This document shows, piece by piece, positions 44,894 to 54,411 of a stretch of DNA of 64,000 bases. Numbering within the stretch: the first letter of the stretch is position 1; every line of letters starts with the position of its first letter. This DNA comes from Flammulina velutipes (taxonomy: Eukaryota > Basidiomycota > Agaricomycetes > Agaricales > Physalacriaceae), in the NCBI GenBank assembly GCA_011800155.1, contig JAALGH010000011.1:2108001-2172000 (forward strand), read 5' to 3'. The notes beneath the pieces were generated by a model. That model worked only from the letters and a program-made list of their open reading frames with translations, was not told the DNA's origin and ran no database searches. Both the position numbers and the translations under genes were made by a program.

Positions 44894-47019
44894 GATCGTT
44901 GGTGGGGTGAAGCGAATGTGAGGAGAACAGAGGGACGACGAAGATGGACTCCGAGAGAAAGACAAGAGAAAGGATGCAGCACAAAAGAGTAGGAGAGGCT
45001 GCTTAAATACCGTGCATGCAGCGTTGGTTGCAATGCAACGGTGAAGGGATATTCCATGTTTCCCTCGTAAAGTAGTTCGAAGGCAGAAAGGAGCCGAAGT
45101 AAGGCCTGATATGTATCTGCGGCGTAACAAGAGAACATATGCGTCCTTCGAGGATGTGGATGCCGTAGAAACGAGTCCCGGGCGTCACAGCGGACTCTTT
45201 ACAATCAGCCTACATTCAGCGAAAGGATACAATGGTAGATCTGTGCATAATCAGCAGATAGCAACCTCGAGGAAGATCTGCGGGGACTACCTCTGCCATG
45301 TTTTTCCTTCTTCAAGTTATGTCTTGTCTAAAACAGCAGACATCGAGGCTGCGACCGTCGCTTGCCGTTATCTTCACGCGAGTATCGAGCGTTGGAAGGA
45401 CGTCGTATTTCCTGGCGCCACTTCCGAGAGTTCTCAGTCCACAGGTTGCGTAAAGCGATGCGAAGATCGGAGTCGCAAGGTGGGTAGCGGAGCGCTGTCC
45501 ATGCTGAATTCCAAAGACGACATAAATGGAGATGTGATATTTGATGGCTTCTGTCGTTGGTCGTCGGCCAATGCGTCCAGGAGTTTGGGGGTGGCTGGTA
45601 GGCACGAAGCGAAGGCGCATGAGTCATGGTGTATGGTGGAATGGGATTTGGCCATATTGCCATGTAGATATTGGTCGTTCCGGGAAAGTTGGCGTACACA
45701 TGAGCCTTGGAGACAGGCATCTTTCAGGGCATGAGCAAAAAAGAAGCATGGACGTGGTGGACATGAGGTAGCTCGAGCGACTGTTTCAGAATTAGCAAGT
45801 TAATCGTTCTGAGCCACAGATGGCGTACCCCCAGCGACACACGTTTCGAGGTATCCAGCTCCTGGGACGCGGCGTCTAAAAGACGCAGATGTGGTCATAC
45901 GGCGCTAGCGGCGCTCGGATCGCCGTTGAGATCGACGGTTGTTAGCCAGCCGGGAAGAGCCAGTTGCATCGTATTGTGATTACGCGGATTAGTGTCTGAA
46001 TCCCAGAGTGAGCGCGTCCGTGGTGGATGGTCATCCTGGCCGAGCTGCTTGATGGTAGTCGTTGTCGTTGATCAGAGCGTCTCGCAGTTTGCCGTAATGG
46101 TCATCGTCTTGGGCATCAACAATATTTTTTAGTTTTCAGTTTTGTACTAGAGGCTTTTTGCAGGAATATATATTGGAAACCGATAAAACATACTACGCGA
46201 AGTTAAATGCAAAATGTCAACACATCATCTAACTGTCCAGTGCCTTTGAGGCCAAAAAGCGGCAAGCGGAGGGCGTGAAATGAGCTCGACGGGACAGTGA
46301 AGCACCAAGGTTTACTTGAGATCCCTTGAATGGGTGAAAATGGACTACTTCCTCTGCATACTCACCTCATTGAGTAGATGAGCTCTGGGTTTCATCAAGG
46401 CATATGATATGTACTAGCCTTTCCTTAATGTCGAAAAAGCTTGATATATATCGGTGCAAAAAGCCTCTACTGAGCGTTTTAAAACGTTGGACGAGTATCA
46501 CGCATGCGTCTGAGGTGCAGTGGTGGAACCATTTGTTAAGGACCCGCCGTATTCAAATTTGGGCATCCTTTCCCACGGTTGCTTTGGAATCGAACCTCAC
46601 CGATGAAACCACACGTACCTAGTTAAATCCAGTACGGCAGCCACGACATGACTCGTGTACCATCGACGTGAGCATGATTCAAGCTCCTAATTTTTGGTCG
46701 AATGCCCAGGTAGGATCTTTTTGCCTGTTCGCGAGCCCACCGATAAAATCCACCCATCTGTGGCTATTTCAAGTTCCGGATTGAACATATCTCCTTTCTA
46801 GCGTGTATAACTCTTTCTGATGATCTTTTTTGGGCGAACATCTAAGTGCCAACTCGCCATCCAGTTCCTCATACGTTCACACGGGTATGAGAATGCATTT
46901 CCACAAAACACAGCCCCATTTCCCCTCGCCCACCGTGTTCTATGTTTTGAGCCTTGTCGTTCACTCTCATCAGCCCACACTCCTTCGCTTCTTTCTGCCT
47001 GGCTCTTAGAATTAACTCT
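44894..47019. other. LPMO promoter side and spacer, no gene called
   Basis: A TATTTAA-type box lies at 45010-45004, about 110 bp above the LPMO ATG. A 207-codon plus frame at 45111-45734 overlaps long minus frames, and none has a recognisable motif. DNA at about 46072-46100 (GTCGTTGATCAGAGCGTCTC) is nearly repeated at 60950-60980 next to the unrecognised 61-kb gene. Confidence 0.35.
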
Positions 47020-50000
47020 ATGTTATCCCCTCTCGCCCTCGTTACATTCATCGGGATATGTGTGCTGGTGCACGCGCAGTATCTCTATCCCGCTTCCCTT
47101 CCCGCTGCTGTTCGTTCTCCCTACCTTAACGCCTACATCTCTATGGTTGGCCCTCCCTCTCAACTATGGACTCAGCACTGGAATTTGCAAAGGGTGAGTT
47201 TCCTCGCTGTCCTCACCTGTTTGCCCGACTTATTCGTATCAATATGCAGAACTTGGGATGGACTGGCTCCATTAGAGTAGACTATGAGCTGTATCAACTA
47301 TGGGGAGCGTTAGGGGATGTTTCAGATATCGTCAGCGTCGAAGTAACACCCACCCGTTCCATTATTCACTTGATTGCGGGATCTATGGATGTCAAAGTGA
47401 CATTCCTCAGTCCCATAGAGGTGCGCATCCTAATTTCTCTACTCCTCTCTTTTTTCATTGCGAATCCTAGCCCGACGATCTCGTCCTTCAGTCATTGCCA
47501 TTTTCATACGTGTACGTGGAAGCGTCGTCGAACGACGGGGAAACCCACTCCGTGGAACTATATTCTGATATTAGCTGTGGTATATCTGCTATGCATTCCA
47601 TAGTACTTACACATACTGATCATGACTCCAGAATGGATCTCCGGAAATGACGCGAGTGAGGCAACATGGAACACTACCGAGATTGATTCCACAACTTTTC
47701 ATCAGTGTATCCGACGTCATCCAGAGATTGCGGGCGAAATGAAAGACATGGTAGAAGACGGAGTGGTCTATTACGCTTTGTCTACGGTTTGTCTCCTGGT
47801 TCTCATCTCGAGCAGTAGATTGATGTCTCGCAGAGTGCCGCCAGTACTTATCGAATCGAGAATGCTACTATTGCTGGACCAACCTTTGGAATAGTAGGTA
47901 ACTTAAAGAACGGCAGTGCGAGTACAACGTCCAGTGCTATCCGTGATTCGGAGTGAGCGTCACCTCGTACTTGATGTGTTATATCGACCAACATCTACTA
48001 GCCATTACGTCGTTCTTGCACACGCTGTTCGCCTGGGTGATATCACGAACACCTCCTCCCCCGTAGTCTGGGGCATTGGCCTCGTTCGCGACCCCGCTAT
48101 CTTAATGGCCTCAACGTCGGGAAATTCAACTCGGCATTCATACTTCTTCACCGAGTATGACACTGTGGATGATGCCGTAGGCCCATCTCCGCTAATTTTA
48201 ATTCTCGCTCATTTCAAGATTTGTCTAGATTGGTTTCTTCATGGGAGATTTCAGCAATGTTCAACAACGCGCAATTGATCTTGACGAGAGAGTTCTCTCT
48301 GACGCAAGAGCAATATCTGAAGACTACGCTGATCTTATCTCCCTTTCGGCTCGTCAATCTCTGGCTGTCGACATCACTGTATCCAGAACTAGCGAAGGCG
48401 GTTTCAACACTTCGGATGTCATGACATTCATGCGAGATAATGGAAGCTCACGGTGAGTAGTTATCATCGCTCGCCTTGCGTGAAGATAATACTCACTTTA
48501 TTAGGCGCTCTAATCCTGTCGAGACGATATACGCGGCTTTCCCGATATATCTGTATTTCAACCCCAGCTGGGCTGGGTCGCTATTGTCGCCACTCTTGAG
48601 CTATCAATCCTCATCAATGTACTCTCATGACTACGCGTGTCCTGATTTAGGTGAGAAACAGTCCCGGGAGTTGAGTATATGTCTGAACGACTAGCAGGTG
48701 CCAATTACCCATATATCGACGGAAACAGCGATCCCGGCGCATCGCGTGCCATTGAAGGTGCGCCGGTGACAGGAATCTCGAATACCTACTAATCCAAGTT
48801 GCAGATTCTGGAAATATGCTCATTATGGGTTGGTCCCATGCTCGGTTCTCGGGCGACATCTCCATGTTGCATGAATATGTGCGAATTATTCTACCATTGC
48901 CTTTTATATGGACTAACCTGATCGTTCTCATACTTAGTATTCGACATACAAATCTTTCGCCGATTTTTTGATCAATAACGATGTCGTGACACCGAATGAA
49001 TTGTGCGTTGTACAGGCTTCTCCAAAGGATGTTTCTCATGTGATTCTAGCGAGGACGCGGATGGTTTGAAAACTGCGAACATGACCAACCTTGCGCTCAA
49101 AGGAATTATTGGAATCAAGGCAATGTCAGAAATCGCTTCCGCGGTTGGGGATGATGCGGATGCGAACTTGTATTCGGTACGTCGCTATGGTCATCCGTGA
49201 GATATACTGTACAGTGGCTAATTGGTATATCGTTGCAGAGTCAAGCAGACGAGTTCGTCCGAGAGTGGAAGAGCCTTGCGACACCAGAGGGTCATTTGGT
49301 GTCTACCTACAACAATCGTACTTCTTGGGCTTTGATATACAACCTGTTTGCAGACAAGTTGCTCGGAATGGGATTGATCGATGATTCTGTGAGCAATTTC
49401 CCCTCATCGGGGCTGTAATGCTGACGAAATATAGATTTATGCTGCACAAGACACGTTCTATGCAAACCAGGCCCAAATCGCTCAATCATTCTGTTTACCG
49501 TACGATAGCAGTGCTAACAACGAAGTCAAGTCGCGTACGTCTTTTGAAAATCTAACCGTCGTTCATTGACTTAATCCATATTTAGATTGGACTATGTTTA
49601 CAGCAGCCGCAGCGTCTGATACACAAGTACGAGATACCTTAATCTCAATGGTCCACACCAAGGCTGCGTCGAATGAGTCTGTGGGAGTCTTTCCATCGAC
49701 ATATAACGCCACCGATGGTTCGAGTATCTCTGGAGCGGCTAGCCCTGCACAGGGAGCCATGTTCGCCATACTATCGCTCAAGTAAGTCTTCTCTTAAAGT
49801 ACCTTTGAGTGATTTAATTCTATATAGTTTAAAGTCCAAGTTATCAGCGACTGACACAGATCCCAACGGTTCGGATTCACCAAGCCCTAGGAACATTACG
49901 GGCGTCATCGTTGGTGGCGTGGTTGGTGGCCTGGCCGTACTTGCTCTCATCGTGGGGGGTATCATATTCTGGAGGCGTCACCAACGCCGCAAGCACGGTG

Positions 50001-50446
50001 GCTACGCTGCGGGCTCTCAAGAATATGGCTGTTTTGGGCGCAAAGAGCGATCGGAGCCGCCGGAAGTCCTTGGGGAGGAATACAACGCGCAACCGTACAA
50101 CCTGTACCACGATCAAGTGTCGAATACTAACCTAGGACCCCCGTTCGTCATCGGAGCGACACGGGCAACGAGTCTCGATTCGTCGTTGGCTAATCCCGTC
50201 TCGCCGGTGCCTGCGATGTCCCCGCCGCCTCAGTCAGGGAAGGCGGGATTGATGCGTATGACGAACCCTACCCAACCTGAGGACCGGGGCGATGGATCAG
50301 CCGACGTGAGGTCTTCGACGAATGGATCAAGCTCGGATGGGCAGGGAACCTATTTGAGGAGCGAGGTTGAGCAGCTGTGGCGGGAGATGGAGGAGATGAG
50401 GGCAAAGATTCAGAATGGGTTTGAACCGCCTCCGCAGTATACATAA
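47020..50446 (+). CDS. Secreted, membrane-anchored glutaminase (GtaA-like)
   Basis: A multi-exon gene. Exons 1-3 are 47020-47193, 47250-47420 and 47471-47579; later introns are clear except one junction near 48150-48230 that I could not resolve in frame. Signal peptide MLSPLALVTFIGICVLVHAQ. Landmarks of the fungal GtaA/DUF4965 family follow: AVRSPYLNAYI, VDYELYQLWG, ITVSRTSEGG, RSNPVETIYAAFPIYLYFNP, YACPDLGANYPY, LMIMGW-type segment, NMTNLALKGIIGIKAMSEIA, STYNNRTSWALIYNL, and VGVFPSTYNATDG. It ends with a membrane span (GVIVGGVVGGLAVLALIVGG), a basic stop-transfer and a Pro/Ser-rich cytosolic tail. The role is extracellular glutamine hydrolysis for nitrogen uptake. Its 3' end is copied in inverse orientation at 33658-34480. 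Confidence 0.8.
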
Positions 50447-51000
50447 TCAATACTCGCTCCATGAAATTTCGATGAGCAGTAGGTTTGAATCTCTGATCAA
50501 TTATCGATAACCAGTTCGTTGAATGTCCCGTAGTTCTTCGGCCGTGACTTTAAAACAAGATGTGGCGCAAACCAAGCAACCACTATGACAAAGTGGAGAA
50601 TGAAAGGGAGACAGCGAATTAGGGAGTTTTGAGGAGGCGCCAGTGGTAGATACATGCGGTAGCAAGGCTTGGGAATGATAGAATCCTTGCTTTCAACGAA
50701 TTTGGAGGCTATTGACCAGCTGATGGAGTAGCAGCAGTTATTTCATAGTTGTTCAAAGAGGACGAACCGACGGATTTCGAAGAAGTGGAGTACTGGAAAG
50801 ATTGTGCTCTCTTCCTTGGAGGCCTTATGATTGGGAGTATTCCATGTTCGACATATGCCCATCAAGCGATAAATGTGGCGCGGGAAACATGTAAGCTAGA
50901 ATTCTCTTCGAATTGATGGCATGGCTCATGGTTACATAAATTACAATGAGCGCGCTAATACACGTCATAAAATCTGAGCCACTGGGAAATAAGGGAGTGA
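50447..51000. other. Glutaminase 3' flank
   Basis: Bases 50447-50780 are the source of the non-coding part of the 33.7-34.0 kb duplicate. No gene. Confidence 0.4.
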
Positions 51001-51112
51001 AACAAGAGTTCTCTTGTTCTTCCCGGAATTGTTTTCCAAGCTTAGCCGTGAGAAAACACACACGGACAACATATAAAAGGAGGGCATCTCTGTCGCCACT
51101 CCTCATCACCCA
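51001..51112 (+). promoter_or_regulatory. HP family promoter, HP3
   Basis: AACAAGAG-TT-CTCTTGTT at 51001-51018 is a perfect 8-bp inverted repeat. GTGAGAAAACACAC follows. TATAAAAG at 51072 is 41 bp before the ATG, with CATCTCTGTCGCCACTC between. Confidence 0.75.
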
Positions 51113-52454
51113 ATGTCTTACTATCGGCGCTCATCCGCCATCGATGTCACCCTGTTAAGTGTATCTCGATACCACCACGAATACCCTACCTCAATGAGCC
51201 GCTCCCAAGACCCCTTGCTCTGGAAGACGCTCGTCAAGGACCTGTACAGCAAGTTCTCCGACAAGGTGTGGTTGGCGGAGATACTCGACAAGGAGAAGGA
51301 TGAGTCTTTGTACCGGGTATGCGCCACATATGGAGACTCCATGTATTACCACTACACACGGTCTCATTTGAATAGGTGAGCGTAGTTGTTCGTCAGTGGC
51401 TCCCGTGTGGATGTGGCTCAACCATTTATAGGTTCGACTTTTGCCGGAGGTTCGCTATGAAAGACGAGGATCAAAGGACGCCGACCTCGGAGTTCGATCT
51501 CTTCGTTGGGGATTTCCTTCGGCATGAATTTAGGAGTGCGAATATTGATACGAGATACTGTGTGGCGTCTCGAGAGGGTAGAGGTTGTCTCCCTGCTGGT
51601 TTCTCTCAGATGCTGGTCGAACTGTGCAAGGACACATTCGCGGTTGTCGATTTCATGGAGTTATGTATGTCCCACTATCTTTTCCTATCTATCTGGGCTA
51701 ACTCTATACTCCCCAGCGGCGCGCCAGCCATTCACCAGCGACCTCGACCGGCTCCTCCGCAATTTCTGCTACCATGTATTGGTTAAAGAAACCGCCCAGA
51801 GCCAATTCTCGCTTGACGTATGGGAGAGACATAGTCGAAGTATGTACCGGACGTACAGCTATCTGCGCCATGAGTTGGACAACCGGCCACAAGAGTACGA
51901 TGTCATCCGGACCTTCCTGGGAAACCCCCAGTTCAACGACAACAACGCGGATGAAGTTATGAAGAGGTACTTGATGTCCACTGCGTTTTTGAATATCGTC
52001 CTGCGGGGAACGAAGGACAAGCCGGCCGCGAAGAAGGTTTTGAAGTACATTAAGGAGGCGGTGGAAGAGGTTGATGCGTGTAAACGGGCTACGTTCTTTC
52101 CAGGTGAGTTGAGTCATTCATTACTTGCGCGGTTTGCTAATGTTGCTGTTAGATTATTCCAGGAAGATCATCGGCGATGGCATCTGCGACCGACTTCTCA
52201 AGGGAATCCGCCTTGTATTGCAGGCGCAATGTGTTCGTGATGCTCAAACGAGGATTAGGGCCCAGACTTGGAGAAGTGCAGATGATTTGAAGTTATCTGC
52301 GATCGAGGATTATCAACATCTGGCGAAGGAGGGGTGGATGCCTTTGACATTCGGATGGAAGGATAAGATTGATAAGTGGGTAAAGAAGGTGGATGCGAGT
52401 TGTGAAGAGCATGAGGTGGCCTTGCTGGAGGCAACGGGATTAATGGATTACTAG
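51113..52454 (+). CDS. HP3: lineage-specific helical protein
   Basis: Exons 51113-51375, 51432-51664, 51717-52103 and 52153-52454 encode 394 residues; intron phases 2, 1, 1. Landmarks: IDVTLLSVSRYHHEYPTS, DPLLWKTLVKDLYSKFSDK, FDFCRRFAMKDEDQRTPTSE, VELCKDTFAVVDFMEL, FTSDLDRLLRNFCYHVLVKE, RYLMSTAFLNIVLRG, YIKEAVEEVDACKR, GDGICDRLLKGIRLVLQ, QCVRDAQ and GWKDKIDKWVKKVD. No signal peptide. It lies immediately downstream of the glutaminase gene. The family is unknown to me; the conserved YHHEYP, NFCYH and GICDxLLKGI blocks define it here. Confidence 0.78.
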
Positions 52455-52681
52455 GAATGGAATTAACATAGTTTGCGTACTAGTGGGGCGATGTTTTACG
52501 GTATTTGAATGCATGTAATTCACGACTCCGCTCCGAGTGATGGCAGACATTGAAAACGAGTAGGCGTCAAGAACTTGGTGTTCGAACTATATATGTACAT
52601 TGCCGTTAGACTCAGTCGAAGACAGACAAGTCGAGCACGTACATGGAACATGACGGGAGCAACTTCGCCATCCTTCTAATC

Positions 52682-53222
52682 CTAATCCCCATTCTCATTT
52701 ATGATGACCCACCATACCGGAGGACTCTGCCGATCTCTACCTGCTGCAAGCACCGTGTTATCACTGGCCTACAAAGAACATCTTTCAGTATCTTGGTTGA
52801 ATAATAAATGCAACTCACCTCAAATGCACGTGTAACTCTCTCGAGCCAAGCTGCGCGGTCCCCGTAGAATGGCATCGCCTCTGCGTTTCCTATACCATCC
52901 CACCCCTCTATAATTTCCCAACATACGCCGTCCCATCCATTGAGTGTCACTGGGGCGAATGTTTCGAATATGCGTTCAGTGGCATGTATATCTTCGCCAT
53001 TGGTCACTATCTCTTGGACGTTCGCCGTTCCGTATAGCGAGAGTCGCACGGCATCCTGAAGGACAGAAGGTCGAGGGCTACACGTCCCGCAAAGTGTCAG
53101 AAATACATGCAAAAATACCCAGAGAATGGCAGGACATACAGTTCGTGCCTGAGGGCGCTGGTGAGATGCGCTGATAGCGTGACTGAGCTGACAAGCTTGA
53201 GTGAAGACTGGAAGATGTGCAT
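52682..53222 (-). CDS. SSP13: outlying, diverged small secreted protein
   Basis: Exons 53222-53149, 53077-52819 and 52768-52682 encode 139 residues. Exon 1 is exactly 74 nt as in SSP1-6 and SSP8, with start MHIFQSSLKLVSS. Its donor would be GC (AG|GCACGA), a GC-AG intron, and the phase-2 acceptor leads to SPRPSVLQ. The module is readable: VRLSLYGTAN, APVTLNGWD, WEIIEGWDGIGNAEA at the GW site, then after the phase-0 intron VLAAGRDRQ and WWVIINENGD. The signal peptide is less hydrophobic than in the others. A degenerate promoter dyad lies 8 nt upstream of the ATG. It is 13 kb from the main cluster. Function unknown. Confidence 0.6.
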
Positions 53223-53230
53223 TCTATGTT

Positions 53231-53244
53231 ATGGTCCTGCGTGT
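53231..53244 (-). promoter_or_regulatory. Degenerate SSP promoter dyad, SSP13
   Basis: Minus strand ACACGCAGGACCAT keeps the CGCAGG core of the element, but the right arm is damaged and I see no TATA box in the expected place. Confidence 0.5.
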
Positions 53245-54411
53245 CGTTAGTATCTTCTTCTGGGGGCCGCTGTATGGTGGGAATTGCCAGCGTATGTAGC
53301 GATTGATTTGGACCGGGCAGATTGAATGAGAAACTAACCGCAGGTCCCGTCTCCTTTTGTAGTGGAGATCATCAGAGTTTCCGTGAGGTGCGACAATCAC
53401 ATACACCGCGCGGCCTTGTTGCGTGCGATACCGACGACGATGGACCACAAAGCTGTGTGGTTGGAGTCTTGAAGGCGTTCAAGGTTCAATCGTCTCTAGG
53501 ATACTCAACCGTAAGGACATTGGTAGGGCGATCGTAGTCGAGCTGACACGTTTCCCGTTGCCTGTGGTAGGGAATCTAATGGATCGTCGTCCGTGATTAC
53601 AACTGACAGCCAAAGGGGGCTCATGAAGATCGACAATAAAGTACTACCTACTATGAGCGGACGACATTGATCCGACGACCGTGGGGTGGGGAGCTCGGAA
53701 TTGGAAGGATTGCAGGCGAGGGACCGAGCCATAAGAGAAGCCGATCGTTACAACAGCGGAGCTATTCCACTACGAAACGTTGTACATGCAAGACGAGCTG
53801 GTCCCTCCCCGGAAGGTCGGACTTGGAGGAGCAGTCTCTGCGAATATCCCCAGATTTGCGAGCGTTCTGCCGCTGGCGGGGGTTTGCATCTATTGGCTAT
53901 TCGCGAGGTCGCTGCTTTGGTGATGCGTAGTTTCGGATGGATAGCATAGTCGGAGAGCTACCGCGTTCGCTCGTATGTCCGGTCGAGGTATGCAGGAAGA
54001 GAGATTGGGCGATCAACCAAGATTGGGTCTCTGAAATCCGTAGTGGAGACAGCCTAAGGAGGCGCCTGACGCGCACCGGGATCTTGACTCAAGAAAGATA
54101 AAAATAAGTGTAATCGTCGTGCATTCTCGGTCTGGTATGAACACGGCTAAATATAAGGGAACGCTGCGAGATCTTAGATGTGGCGCACGCATAGCAGTGG
54201 GGTAGCCGTACCAAATGACGGTGTTCGAAGACATGATTCGTCTCGCAGAAGAGCGCGGAACTGTTCTGTCCAAGATGATCGAATCATGGAAGGTGGTTGG
54301 GCGGCGATGACAAACACGGCCAAGCACGGGCTGATCCCTTTCTTCAACGACGTTGACGTTTGCCTCCATCCTCGACATTCTCTAATTGCGAACGCGTTTT
54401 CTGGTCGAATC
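53245..54411. other. No gene seen
   Basis: Overlapping short frames only. No motif or paralogue was recognised. Confidence 0.3.

Noticed and set aside
45111..45734. 207-codon plus-strand frame
   Set aside because: No motif, no paralogue, no signal for a start, and similarly long frames on the other strand.
49877..50462. Minus-strand frames opposite the glutaminase tail
   Set aside because: Antisense shadows; the plus-strand frame carries the membrane span and family tail.
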